Of a stretch of 64,000 bases of DNA, positions 1-11,448 are shown one piece after another. A model generated the notes under the pieces. It was not told the origin of the DNA and did not search any database. It saw only the letters and a list, made by a program, of their open reading frames with translations. Source of the stretch: Turnera subulata (lineage: Eukaryota; Streptophyta; Magnoliopsida; Malpighiales; Passifloraceae). Both the position numbers and the translations under genes were made by a program. The stretch is taken from positions 1-64,000 of the forward strand of contig JAKUCV010001789.1 of assembly GCA_028386065.3 (NCBI GenBank). Reading direction: 5' to 3'. Position 1 is the stretch's first letter. Every line of letters starts with the position of its first letter.

Positions 1-2430
1 TTAAGCATGCTAATACTACATTCTCCAAAGCTAATCCTGACTCTTATTTTAAAATTAAATATAACATTAAAGACACAAGCATTAAAGACAGTGCACTAAA
101 GACAGCATGCTGAAACACTACTTGCACTCTTTCCTCTTTTTCAGACAAGAACCAGCTCAATAATCCTTTAATAATCAAGACAACTGATCAACTTTAACAG
201 AGAGCAGCAATCTGATTAGATAAGGTACGTAGAGTACTCTGAACATGGCAAAAGACAAGATGGTTCCATTTGCGTAAACGCAACGAAGTATGTTGAATTT
301 TAACAGCAACATCAGATAAGGTACGGGTCGGGGGAGAAGATTGCCAAGCCATAGCCACCTCCTCCTTACACTGCGGGTGATGGGTCCATATGTGTTCAAA
401 TTAAAAAGGGCGGCGTGAGAGACCTCTTGGCTGGGTCGGGTTCGTACCCAAAAGAGAAACCCAAAGTGGAAGGTGGTCTGAGGAGGATGGAGACAAGATA
501 TTTAGAGAGGCAAAAAGAAACGAAGACAGCCATGATAGGCTGGCCACTGCCCTATCAAGTCTCTCTTTAACATAAAAGTTGCCATCACGGTTATTACACT
601 ATGTAAATTTAGGACCATGCCACCCCATATCCCGAAGTTCACAATAATCCAGTGCAGCTTTAAAACCCTCTAGTTGAGCCTCAGGTCTATCCTTCCATCC
701 CAGTTTCTCCGAGCTGCTGACAATCTCATTAAAATCTTCGAAATAGAGACATGGGAGATCAAAACTGTACTTTAAATGTTTTAACAAATCCCAAACTTGT
801 TGTCTAAGCTCGACTTTTGGATGGCCATATACACCAGTCAGACGCCAAAATTTTCCAGTATTAGATCGCACAATCACATTGATATGATGATCAGAGTATG
901 TAGAAAGAACTATATCAACACCTTCCTTCCATAATAGGGCCAGACCCCCACTATGTCCACGACTACGAACAACAATACCATTAAGAAAACCCAGGGTATG
1001 TTGTACACCATTTATACGAGATTGAGAAGCCCTAGTTTTCAAGAGAAACAAAATTTCGGGATGAGCGCGTTGAATACAGTCACCGAACTGCACGAGGGTT
1101 CCTGATCCCTCGACGGTTCCAACTTAGAAGATCCATTGGTGCTGGCGGGACTACTTAGTAGTCTCCGCCGGACAAGAAGAATCCAAAGATGAAAGCGTTC
1201 CCACCCCAAGCTCCTTAATACTAATAATCAAGGAGGATGGAGGCTCGTCATGACTACTAGGAGAGGACAGGTGGCAGGTTTGAAGTTTCAAAGTGACATC
1301 CTGTACTAGTGCCGAGCTAAAAGGGACAATACTTTGACTGGCTGAGTCCACCGACTAAGTCATCATCGGAGAAGAGAAAGAGGACCCTGTGGCAACTGAT
1401 GTTGATGCAGAAATAGATACAGGCTGATGAGACATATAGGGCCTAAAGTGTTTGAACTTAGAAGCAAGTTGGGAGGGAATAAAGGGTCAGCCCATGACAA
1501 AGAGATTGCATCCCTGCTGAATAACCCGAAAATAAGGAGTACCAGGCCCTGCGGGTTCATTGGGTTGAGCATAAGCCATAGAGTATTCAATGACCGAACT
1601 GGGCTCAGAATTGGGCTAATTAGGGAGAGAAGGGGTAAACTTGGTTAGACACTGGAGGTTGAAAATTCATAATTTGATACCTTTTAACACCAATGTATGG
1701 CTTGGGACGAGAATTGACAGGTGTCATGGATGAAAGTAGAGAACTGCCTGCCATAGGCGGATAAAGATATGAGGTGGAAGCAACAATGGATTGATGGGTT
1801 GACGGGTGTAAGGCTTGCTGCATGGCTTCCCCAAAATGATTATAGTCTGCTAGGATTTTGGCAGCTAACTCAGGTGAGTCAAAAGACATAGCATGAAGTG
1901 GCACAAGCGAGTCAGATTTATTCCCTAAATCAGCAGACACGATGGTTGGATCCTCTGAAAAGTGCTCAGTAGAGGGCGGCTTCTGATTGGTCGAAACATA
2001 AGGAAGTCTTGGTTCATCATCAATTGCCGCCGCCTTAGAATTAGCAAGAGAAGAGGTACTTCCACTCCCCGAACCCGGTGCGTGAATATCCAACAGATGT
2101 GGCTCAAAGCCACTCTCACTCAGAACCAACGGCGGCCGATGACTGCGATTTTCCCAATCGTGCTGGGATAGAAACCACTTAGCATAACCAATTTCGGCCT
2201 TCATCCATAAACCATAACGACTAAGAGTGAAAAGGCGGCATGGAGGCAGAGGGGGAAGCTTGCATGATTTTTGCCGATGATCCAACATACCACAGTTATA
2301 ACATAAATCTGCCATTTTTTCATAAATAAAAGGAATCCATGCTTGAGACCCAGAGCTTGCACATAAAGCCAGACAATAAAGGTTTAGTAACATCGATTAG
2401 AACCCTGAACCGTAAAATACGATTAAATGC
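1..2430 (-). mobile_element. Decayed L1-type LINE (ORF1 end, then endonuclease and linker of ORF2), running off the left edge
   Basis: Read on the minus strand, 2430-1620 encodes the end of a plant LINE ORF1. A DUF4283-type stretch (RFRVLIDVTKPLLSG) is followed, after a frameshift near 2345, by a zinc knuckle (CYNCGMLDHRQKSC). 1100-599 is the N-terminal part of the ORF2 endonuclease (PEILFLLKTR, HSGGLALLWKEG, YFEDFNEIV). After an in-frame stop at the expected Trp it continues as RNRDG-like, KERLDRAVAS and SSSDHLPLW at about 598-430, and then as the linker before reverse transcriptase to about 170. Several frames are broken, so it is not functional. RT is not seen and would lie left of the window. 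The identification rests on motif order known from plant L1 elements. The 2442-2660 stretch just upstream is not recognised. Confidence 0.85.
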
Positions 2431-2817
2431 AAGATGAACGATTAAATGCAGTGTGTGTTTTTATATAAAAAAAGAAAAGCGGCGGCGTGTACCCTTCTCT
2501 CATTGCGGCACTCTTCGAGTTCTCTTGCATTTTGCCTTTTTTGGATGGCATACCTTGCATAGTCTTCGCTTTTTCCAGGGCCCATTGACTTCCACTTGGA
2601 ATATCTTGCACTTTCTCTTCGCAGCCATTCTTCGCCTTCCTTCGCACTCACCTTCTTCACTTTCCTTTTACCTTCACTTTTCTTTTAGATTTTTAGGGGG
2701 CGTTTCCTCTTAGAGAGTTTTAGGTGTTTGGGAGTGTTTTAGGTTTTTAATTCTTTGAGAATTCTTTTGAAAAGTAAGAATAGAAAACTATTTTAGTAGT
2801 GTTTAAAAATTGAAAAC

Positions 2818-3595
2818 CCGTTTGGAATATTTTACACTTAGAAACAGTTCTAAAAAGTTTTTAAAATAAAAATTTATTTGACTGGAAATAAATTAAAAAA
2901 CAATTAAAAACTTGGTAGATGTACAGCGTGGGTGTCTTGCTCCTCCAAGAGAGTTGCAATTTTCAAAGGGGTAAACATGATTTGCCGGAGTTGGTGGTGT
3001 TGAGTGGCTGGCATTGGGCGGCGGGTGGCGAAGCACGCCTCTCTATGAGGAGGCTCGGCTTGGGATTGACCGGAGAAGATGGATCTGGGATGGCGACGAC
3101 TTCATCTTCTTCGTAGGTGGTGTCCAACGATGACTTACAGATGGTGGATCACAGGGCAGCGCACAGCTGCAGGTGGAGAATCGGGCTCACTGCTTGCCTT
3201 TGGCCAGAACTTCATTGGGCTGCATGGCTTTGGTAAAGCAAGGCAAGGATGGTTGGTGGTAAGAGTTGCAGGTGGCTGAAGATGGGGCGGACAAACCAAG
3301 GAGGAGGAAGGAAAAAAAAAGGAAAAGTGTATTTATGTCATTATAATATTATTTACGAGATTGCCATTAATGAAATGGTTTCTAAAAATAACAAAAATGT
3401 CACCGCCTCTTCTTTGAAAATCAAAGAAATACCTTTTTACACTTTTCAGTTTTTGGTTTTTAAACAACTCTTTTCTCACAACTCTTCCCCCCAAAACTAT
3501 CAGGTTTTATCCATCCAAATAACTTTTTAGTTTTTAAAAAATCATGAAAACTGAAAACCAGTTCTGAAAACTGATTTCCAAACAGACCCTTAGGT
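2818..3595. mobile_element. Probable TIR element (MULE/hAT-like) with GC-rich interior
   Basis: The two ends are imperfect inverted copies. GTTTGGAAT followed by A/T-rich sequence (AGTTCTAAAAAGTTTTTAAAA) on the left mirrors AAAACCAGTTCTGAAAACTGATTTCCAAAC on the right. The interior at 2919-3290 is much richer in G+C than its surroundings and holds small unrecognised ORFs, as expected for a captured gene fragment. I could not fix a target duplication, so the exact ends and the superfamily are uncertain. Confidence 0.4.
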
Positions 3596-3764
3596 TTTGG
3601 TGGGTAGGTATGCATTTTATGTCCCTTAAATGACCTCTAATCATTTTGTTTTGTTTTATTTTGCTTTTTTCTTTTTTCCACTTTGTTTTCTTGTTTTGCA
3701 TTGTATTTGTTTTCTTTTTTCCACTTTGTTTTGCTTTTTTCTTTTGGGAGCTAACAGCGATATC

Positions 3765-3845
3765 CATTTTGGGATAGAATAAAAAATCATATTAATAGAA
3801 ATATTGTTCCGGGATAGAATAAAAAATAATATTAATAGAGATATT
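3765..3845. repeat. Two-copy tandem repeat in an AT-rich spacer
   Basis: A unit of about 36 bp (GGGATAGAATAAAAAAT followed by ATATTAATAGA) occurs twice in a row. The surrounding 3600-4199 is AT-rich non-coding sequence in which I see no gene. Confidence 0.7.
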
Positions 3846-4208
3846 TATTGTTTCAAGAAAGTTTAAGATCGTTGTTTATTGCATTTTAAGAATGAAAAAT
3901 TTTAGATTAAATTGTTCTGTAATGATAAATAACTAAAATTGTGTACTACATACGTGATATCAAAGCTTATAGGAAGATTAAATAGAAGTTTTAGATCAAT
4001 CTCCTAATCCTGTTTCTTTTTCTCTTTTATTACTATCCATGGCCCCCCATCAAACACCGTTTTGTTTGAAAACTTGTTTCGGAAAAAAAGAAACATAAAA
4101 GTTCCACATTACCGATTGGAAAAATTCAAATTCTAGTAGGTCAACCTCTAAAATAAGTTGATCTTTTGTTAGATGATGTATATAATACACTAGGTTAATT
4201 TAAGTAAA

Positions 4209-4798
4209 GAAGAATGCTAGCAACACACCCTCTAACACTCACTTTTCAACACACCAATTCTTATTTATCCGCCTAGCACACACTTCCCAATATGTTACTT
4301 GTTTACGGGTTATTCCGTTAACATATTTTGTCTTTAAGATTTTTTAACAAGTTTTATATTTTTTTCTTTATTTTTTTCTTTTTTCTATTTTGGGAATCCA
4401 GAACAGATTGTCTCCAAACAAAACTCTCTACCACTTGGAAAAAAAAGAGATTGATACTGGAAATAAAATAAAATTATAATAAATGATAAGATAAGATGTC
4501 ACAATTGCATCCACAGTAGAAGAGTTTGAGTCCAAAGCACACTAAGGTAAGTATTTTGAATATTTTTTTATTTTTTTGTACACATATCTATTAGGTCTTT
4601 TTTTTTCAAGTATATCTAAAGAAAAAAATTAAATCATTAATCTAACAAAGGGTGAGTAATAAAAAAATTTAAGCAACACTATCGCACTTATATATGTCAG
4701 GTTACAGGTACAATATTGGGAAGTGTGTGCTAGGTGGATAAATAAGAATGGATGTGTTGAAAATTGAGTGTTAGAGGGTGTGTTGCTAGTATTGCTCG
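4209..4798. mobile_element. 590-bp MITE with ~90-bp TIRs and 9-bp target duplication
   Basis: The left end (GAAGAATGCTAGCAACACAC and on to about 4300) is the inverted copy of the right end (about 4705-4798). The arms share the blocks CTAGCAACACACCCTCTAACAC, CTTATTTATCC and CTAGCACACACTTCCCAATA. TTAAGTAAA flanks the element on both sides (4200-4208 and 4799-4807), a 9-bp duplication typical of Mutator-type transposons. There is no coding capacity, so it is a non-autonomous element. Confidence 0.88.
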
Positions 4799-4807
4799 TT
4801 AAGTAAA

Positions 4808-5600
4808 TTAGTAGGTGACCTTTAAAGTTGAAGAGATTGACCTCGAAGGTAGGAAAAATAATAACTATGTAGATTTCTTTAATTAGTGTTTAGGATAGTA
4901 TTTCTAATGGTGATAAATGCATTTAGTATCATATCCACAAAATTGGATGGAGCATTGTAGAAAAATCCTCAAAGCAAGTATTATTCTATGCAGCGGTCGA
5001 AGCCCACCTATTTTTTTGGGATTCCTGTATGGAAAAACTAAGGGAAATTCTACGGCACCTTGGCCTACGTATGGCGTACCAAAACCCAGGCTGACATGGA
5101 CCAATAAAATTTTTTTGGCATAAACTATTATTTTAATATTTTCATAATTATATAGAATAGCCCCTTAACTTTAATAATTACTAAATCACCCAATATTTTT
5201 AAGAATTACAATAAAGACTAGATAATATTGTGAAATTGCTATTTTGGAGTGTGGATTATGCTGAAATTGTTTTACGTCATTTTTAAAAAGTTAACAATTC
5301 ATAATTTAATAAATATTTTCTATATTTTATTAATTTTTTTTTGTAAATTTGAAGTTGTACTGAATAATTCATTCCATATGTGGATGAATATTTTTAGTAT
5401 TTAGTTAAAAATTTTGAAAAAGCTTAAAAGATATAGAATATTCTGTTCCAAAATTTTCACTATTTCACTGAAAATTTTAAAAATTCTAAGAGCAACGGAA
5501 TAATTTAATCAAATTATTTTATAAGTAGTTTAAATATGTAATATAAAAAGATAAATAATTATAGAAAAATTAATTCCATAGTCTTATAAATATTGTTAGT
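4808..5600. other. AT-rich spacer, nothing recognised
   Basis: Low-complexity AT-rich DNA. The short ORFs around 4904-5123 overlap on both strands and match nothing I know. Confidence 0.6.
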
Positions 5601-6130
5601 ATTGTAGGCCCAAAATGGCTAAGAGGGGGGTGAATTAGCCCCTTTTTCGATTAAATCCTAATTTGGCACTAATGATGCTGAATCCTTCTTAAACCAGATT
5701 CTGCAGATTAAGAACACTAAAACACACACTAATGCACAATTAAGTTAGTAAGGTTAGAAAAATATGCAAAGCGATTTAGAGTGGTTCGCCACTAAGGACT
5801 ACATCCACTACTCAGGGAGTCCACCTTGAGATTTCTAACCTTCACTATATCTTGGCTTTTTCGGATTCGACCACAACCTTTTACAAGCTTTTCCCTAGGC
5901 TAAGCTCAAACCTATCACTCACCACAAACCTCCCCGGTTTGTTAAATCCCACCTTAGCTCACTAATCCCAAGTTCCCACTAAGGTGCTTCTGATCTCGCA
6001 GCAATGAATCTTCAATGACCAAGTCAAGAAGATGTACAATTAAGCTCAATACTCTAGCCTTCAAGATATCATTCAATTAAGGCTCTTTTGGAGAACTGCA
6101 AGTATAACTCAAGTGGTATGATGTCAAGAT
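5600..6130. mobile_element. Possible LTR-retrotransposon fragment
   Basis: The stretch beginning GGCCCAAAATGGCTAAGAGG and continuing with GGTGAATTAGCC, then GAGTGGTTCGCCACTAAGGAC and CCACTACTCAGGGAGTCCACC, resembles a dispersed plant repeat I recall from LTR-type elements. No coding domain or second LTR is visible. The call is by recollection of the sequence style only. Confidence 0.3.
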
Positions 6131-6345
6131 TTCATAATAGTAGCTCTAGCTTGCCAATTATATAAGATATGTGCATAATACTAAAAAAGAAAAGAATATA
6201 AGGCCAATATATAATTTTTTTATTAATTTTAGACTAAACTGTAATTAATATTATTTTATCCACTTGTTTTAATTATGTTGATCCACATCATCAGGGTTTT
6301 GGTACCTTTGATTTTACAAAGTACAATAGTAGGCCCCAAAAACTA

Positions 6346-6497
6346 ATTAATAATGGTGTATGAGGTAGGTAGAAGTTCAAAGTTTTGGAAAAACAAATTA
6401 ATAAGGGTGTATCAGGCGGTTAGAAGTTCAAAAGTTTTGGAAAAACAAATTAATAACGGTGTATGTATAAGGCGGTTAGAAGTTCAAAGTTTTGGTT
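6346..6497. repeat. Three-copy tandem repeat (~55-60 bp unit)
   Basis: The unit AATTAATAA.GGTGTAT, then GGTAGAAGTTCAAAGTTTTGG, then AAAAACA is repeated three times with small length differences. It sits just upstream of a TATA-like site. Confidence 0.75.
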
Positions 6498-6529
6498 ATC
6501 ATCAAGGCTTCTCTAGTTGGACGACTTAA

Positions 6530-6636
6530 GAGAGATATAAATAGAGAAAAAGAAAACCCTTAATTCTAAGGGGGGAACCAAACCAATCTACAGCAATTGA
6601 GAGTAGCCTCAACTAACAGGTAACGTCTACTAATCG
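6530..6636 (+). promoter_or_regulatory. Orphan promoter/5' leader cut off by the LTR element
   Basis: A good TATA box (GATATAAATAGAG, about 6533-6545) is followed by purine/CA-rich leader-like sequence and then ACTAACAGGTAACG, which looks like an exon end and 5' splice donor (about 6612-6625). The LTR element begins at 6642, and after it the sequence continues towards the F-box coding region at 17.8 kb. I infer that this was that gene's promoter and first non-coding exon. That link is inference only. Confidence 0.4.
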
Positions 6637-6973
6637 GATTCTGTAACAGCCCGGGTAAAAATTTGGATTTTTACCGGGACTGTAAAAGTCTTTTTACCGT
6701 GATTTACTGTAGAATTAATCTTGGGTAATTAATTCAAGGTAAATCGAGCTTCGTTTTTTGTAACCGAGGGTTTTCCCGCGCTCGTGATTTTTCTGTGGAT
6801 TTTTCGGACCTAAGTTGGTATTTTTCGGGTTTCGGAATCCTCAGAAAAATCACACCGAAAAATAGCTAAGTGGGTGTATCAGTTATTTTCTGGTCCGGAT
6901 CGGACTCGCTCCATAATGCAGACAAGCTGCATTATTGATCGTCACATGTTGCATAGTGATTTCACAGTTATAA

Positions 6974-7275
6974 AAGAAGAAGAAACCAGGAGAAGAGAGG
7001 AAGAGGAGAAGAAAAAAGAAAAAGAGAGGAAAAAACAAGGAGAGGAAAAGGAAAAAAAAGAGAAGAAAAGAAAAAAAAAAAGAAAAAAAGAAAAAAAACC
7101 GAAAAATAGAAGAAAACAGAGAGGGAGGAAAAAAAAAGAAGGAAAAAAATACAAGAAAAAAAGGAAACGGAAAATAGAAAAAAATGAAAAAAATAGAAAG
7201 AAAAAGAAAGAAATCAGAAAAGAAAAGGAAATAGAAAAAAAGGAGAAAAAAAGAAAAAAAAAAGAAACCGGAAGA
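6974..7275 (+). repeat. Polypurine tract inside the left LTR
   Basis: About 300 bases are almost only A and G on the plus strand. The matching tract in the right LTR is about 12368-12640. On the 3' side it is followed by GTGAACAG...CTGTTCAC, an inverted pair around 7276-7314. Its function is unknown. Confidence 0.85.
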
Positions 7276-7670
7276 GGTGAACAGTTCGTTACCTCCTCCC
7301 TGCCACTGTTCACGTGGTAGCGATCGGCGCCGACCAGAGCTTCACCGCCACCACCAGCCCCTTCCCCTCACCGACGCGACCTCAACCCCGCCTCCCCCGC
7401 TCGTTTCCGCCGTCGGACGCTCCTGCTAGAGGCGTTGACCCGGCGGAGAACCCGCAGATCCGTCTTCCTCCACGCCTGTCCCTGCTCCAGTGCCGCTGCG
7501 CCTTTCTTTCCGCCGTCCCAGCGTCGTCCCAGTGTCGCCGTAGCTGCGCTCGCCTTCCTCCTCTCACCGTTGCGCCGCTGCAACCCGAAGGTGAGGCCGG
7601 GTGACCCGTTCTTCTGGTCTGGGTCGCGACCTGTTCCAACCAGTAAAAAAAAATAATAATAATATATGTA

Positions 7671-7722
<52 letters not shown>

Positions 7723-8684
7723 TATAAGCTTGGTTTTAATTTGAAAAAAAATGTATATTTATATTTTGAAAATATAGTTAGTTTTAATTATGCTTTTGGG
7801 GAAAAAATACATATATATACTTGATTTTGAAAAATTAATGATAGTTATATTTTGTTTTGTTTTGAAAAATAGTATTATGATTATTTGGAAGAATATATAT
7901 ATACCAAGAGATTAAATTTTCGGAAAATTTATAAATATGCTATTATTTTTTCTAGATTATTATGATAACTACCTTTGTAAAAATATATATAGAATACATA
8001 ATTATTATTTTAGAAAATTGATAATTATGTAGAAATTATTATTGTTTTGGAAATGTATTTTGTTTTTAGAAAATAAAAGTACCTATTTAATAATTTGTAT
8101 TTATTTTCAGAAATCAGTTTTTATGAATATATATTTCTAGAAAATAACATATAAAGCATATGATTAATATATATATATTTTTGATAAATAATAATATTTG
8201 GTAATTATATTATGGTAAATAGTTTTATAAAAAATATTTTGGAAAATATATATATACATATGTTATCTTTTCCAAAAAAATTATGGTGATTATATTTTGG
8301 GAAAAGTATAATTAATTTATGAAAATATTTTTAAAGGAGAATTTTAATTAAAGTATGGTACCGAAATTATATTCGGATATATGTACGGTATAATATTTTC
8401 AGTAAATGGAAATAATAAAAGATATGTAACCGGGATGGGTTATTCGCAGTATTAGCATCATAGTATACCGATTATGTGCATTTATGTGAACATGTTGTTT
8501 TGCTGTATAGGTTTGGATATCGGGCAGTTTCCCGAGGAGTCGGCTTGGGACCGGACGTTGTCTCCGGAGTTGAGTAATCGGCCAAGGTGAGGATGGATTT
8601 CCTTCAATATGTGCCTATATTACTCGGTTGTTGTGTTTGATGGTTGTTGCACTGTTGTTTGTTGCAATTGTTGTGTTTGTTGTC

Positions 8685-9039
8685 GGGATGTTTATCCCAG
8701 TATCTTGATTTGGTTTTGGGATGTTTATCCCCCTGCATTGAGTTTTGGATATTTATTTTCGTGTCTTGGCCATAAGGATAATGGATTAATTAATAATTTG
8801 TGATAAGGATGTCGATCCTCGGTTTTGGATAGGGATGTTGATCCCTGTGATTTGGTTTTGGATGATGATAATATAATTGTCACGTGGTAAGTAGAGGTAC
8901 GACTCGATGGTTCGAGACTGTTTTGTGGTGGCCATGACCTAGGTTACTTGTGATAAGCATGTCTATGCTTGGGATGTCTATCCCGTGATTATATTTGGGA
9001 TGTCTATCCCTGGGTTCTTATTTTTGGGATGTCGATCCC
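8685..9039 (+). repeat. Array of eight hairpins, GGGAT-GTYK-ATCCC type
   Basis: Hairpins at 8685-8698, 8718-8731, 8806-8819, 8831-8846, 8955-8970, 8971-8984, 8997-9010 and 9026-9039 share a 4-nt loop (GTTT, GTCG, GTTG or GTCT). Their 5-6-bp stems usually read GGGAT/ATCCC. One unit has changed on both arms together (AAGCAT/ATGCTT) and another reads AGGAT/ATCCT, so pairing is kept while sequence varies. The right LTR has the same array at about 15909-16293 with one extra unit. Confidence 0.8.
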
Positions 9040-9633
9040 TGGGCTCTCTTGGATTTGGTCTGGCACCCGAAATATGTTGATAACTAGGTCTGACCCCTAG
9101 CTTATCCGTGACGGAGCCCGGAAAGATAAAATTGGAAATTGGATTTTGTTTAAGTCTTTCTGGTCTTGGACCAGTTTTGGGTCGTGTCTTTTGGTTTAGT
9201 ACATTTTGGCGGTTTTTGCCTGTTTTCGACCTTAAGTAATTTTAGTGTTGCATATTGATCGTCTATCCATGGTTGTGAGCACTTCGGACTCACCCCTCAC
9301 CTGCGGGCTTTCATCCCGTAGGATGAGTTATTTGTGGTACAGGGTTGGTGCATCCAGACAGGCTGCGGCGTTATCCCTTGGACAGGACTCGGATCCATAG
9401 TTTGCATCAGTGTCGCATACAGTGTCTTTGTGAGTTATTAAGTCTTCCGCTGTGCATTGTTTTACTATCGTTGGGCCATTGGGCCGGTTATGATATTATT
9501 GTTGCTTTATTTTGGGTTGTTGTGCCCGAGTTTCTGTTGTATACACTGTATGCTGGGCTTTGTTTGATTGGGTCGTCACAGTTCCGGCACGTGGTTACTG
9601 TGTACGGTAAATACGGGTCGGGGCGTTTCATTT

Positions 9634-9645
9634 TGGTAGCGGAGC
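9634..9645 (+). other. Primer-binding site
   Basis: TGGTAGCGGAGC lies three bases inside the left LTR. It matches the usual plant TGGTATCAGAGC (initiator tRNA-Met) site at 9 of 12 positions. Confidence 0.7.
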
Positions 9646-9899
9646 GGGCGTTAGGTCTTGTTGGGAAGTCTTTGTGTGTTTGTTGTTCTTGTTTGCACAG
9701 TTCGCTCCATTTGTGTATTATTTTATATCATTTTAGTTAGTGCATTATGGATCCAGTCAAGGGACGCCAGCTGTCGCATAACATTCACATATGAGGTAAA
9801 TGATGCCATAAATAAGCGGAAATATAAATATTATTAATAATACTAATAATTTCATTACAGAGATAAATAATACATTGATATTTTATAAAAATAATACAT

Positions 9900-10583
9900 T
9901 CATCGCCTTGGAACGACGTTGACCCTGAAGGTGTTGGGGACATTGTTGATGTTGACCGTGATCTTGTCGCTCCACGAGAACCACATGCCGCCCGCGTTGT
10001 TCTGGCCAGGGAGCTCGAACCGGTTTGCTTGAGGGAACCGAAGTGGGATGAGACCGTGATCGTCTTCAGGCTGCCACTGGGTCTCCGTGAGAAGAACCAT
10101 GTTTGGCTTGTATTGGTTCTTCAGGTCCCTCTGGGTACGCGAGAACTCCTGGGAACGCCTAGCGACTCCTCTCCAGTTCCACACCAGTAGTTGGGCCTTT
10201 GGCCAAGTTGGAGGTAGACGAGTTACTTTGGGCATGCTTTAAGTCGTCATCAAGAGCTGGTAGTAGGTACCTTGCTCCAGGGAATGGCAAGTGGACTCTA
10301 GGTTGAACTCCTGAAGTCTTTCAGAGATGAAAAACATGACGGAGTTGGCCGATCCGTAGAAGGAGGTCCTCAGGGTGCCATGGTCCTCTAGGAAGAACGT
10401 CTCTTCCATGGGAGTGACGAAGAATCTGGATGAGTAGAGTTCGTCGACGAAGACCAGACGGGGCATTCTGCCGAGCTCGTTTGGTAATTCCTCAGGACGC
10501 TCGTTGATCATGTTGTAGACCAGACGGTTTCTTCTGCCTAGGTTGGCACCTTCGACGAAGAAGACGGATGATGGAGCAGGCAT
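9900..10583 (-). pseudogene. Antisense ORF copy B (227-residue orphan family), one in-frame stop
   Basis: The frame is open from ATG at 10583 to the stop at 9900 except for one TAA at 10239-10241 (codon 115). The length, 684 bp, equals that of the intact copy at 32936-33619, and no indel is seen. Roughly the first 115 codons (PAPSSVFFVEG, PRLVFVDELYSSRFFV, EETFFLED, SFYGSANSVMFFISERLQEF) form a half I do not recognise. The rest (WNWRGVARRSQ, YKPNMVLLTET, GGMWFSWSD) resembles the start of the LINE endonuclease fold, with the conserved Asn position changed to Trp and without the later catalytic His/Asp part. It lies antisense to the LTR element, which makes it unlike gag or pol. Third positions are strongly C-rich, unlike the other copy. 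A TATA box lies 112 bp upstream. The stop could be real decay or split it into two ORFs, because an ATG follows two codons later. Confidence 0.8.
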
Positions 10584-10694
10584 TGTGTTTTGGACGTGTT
10601 GGTGTTTTGTTTTTTTTCTGGGTTTTGAGGTTTCTTTGCCTGAGCGTTTGTTTGCTTTAACATGCTTTTGATGATTTACATCTCACCACACCGT

Positions 10695-10702
10695 CTTTTA
10701 TA
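10695..10702 (-). promoter_or_regulatory. TATA box for antisense ORF copy B
   Basis: TATAAAAG on the minus strand (context GAGTATAAAAGACGG) lies 112 bp before the ATG and is followed by an A-rich leader of the kind seen before the other copy. Confidence 0.55.
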
Positions 10703-11448
10703 CTCATATGGGGAGCGTGATTACTTTTTTCGATCTTCAAGATTTTGCTTTTTGAAAATTTTGCCGTTGCTTCATTTATTGCTTCGTTACTTTATACGTT
10801 TTTCGGGCTACGAATGCCAGTGTTTTCAACCCTTTTCCATCTCGCGATTTTCTAACGCCCTAGCTACCATGGCGTTTCTTTTTATGGTCTTTCTATATTT
10901 TCCTGCATCTTTTATCACATGCATCCGTGACCGTTGTGGCTAGACTGATGGGACCATACCTCGAGTAGAGCGCATGTGCGACAAGCTTACACCTGTTCGG
11001 ACATCGTGGAGGGATACGAGACTTGACAAATGTTTTTGACTCATGCGGAATTTGTGAACAAGTGGGTAACGTTTCTTTTGAGGGACACAGGACGTGCTCG
11101 TGATCATCGCCTTGTGAGTTAACAGACGTCTTTTTCACGAGGGAAACCGACGTCACCGTTAGCTCCGTATGTCACGTTTCTCGGGATCGAGGATGTTTAC
11201 GACCGATTTGGGCGCTAATCATGAAAATATGTTTTGTTTAACTTATTTATGTTTTGGTTTTGTTAAACGAGTTTTATTTTTAATTTCTTTATGTTTGATT
11301 TTATATCCTTATTATTAATTTTTGTTTTGCTTTGAGATGTTTTATTTTTCTGTTTAACAAGAGATTTCGTAACACAAGAGATTTTGATTTAAAAAGGAAA
11401 CTTATTTTATTTAATTCATAACGGTTTTACAATAGGAGAAGAAGTACT
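10703..11448. other. Interior of the LTR element without a recognised gene
   Basis: Between the two antisense ORFs there is a small unrecognised minus-strand ORF (10893-11156) and then AT-rich sequence. No retroviral motif is present. Confidence 0.5.

Larger units (their letters stand above)
6642..9630 (+). repeat. Left LTR (2989 bp)
   Basis: The boundaries are TG...CA with the target duplication outside and the PBS inside. In order it holds a ~300-bp almost pure-purine tract (6974-7275), a GC-rich segment (7290-7640), an (AT)n microsatellite (7676-7719), about 700 bp of AT-rich sequence, and a hairpin array (8685-9039). ORFs read through the purine, GC-rich and AT tracts are composition artefacts. 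Confidence 0.92.

Noticed and set aside
2423..2713. Charged minus-strand ORF (GEEWLRRESARYSKW...) near the LINE
   Set aside because: Short, competes with a plus-strand ORF, and I cannot place it in any family.
6874..7320. 148-residue Lys/Glu-rich ORF in the left LTR (and its copy at 12266)
   Set aside because: It is a translation of a pure-purine tract. The opposite strand gives an equally long Phe/Ser ORF, and the two LTRs differ by frame-changing indels there.
7368..7723. ORFs in the GC-rich and (AT)n part of the LTRs
   Set aside because: Many overlapping frames on both strands and no motif. Composition explains them.
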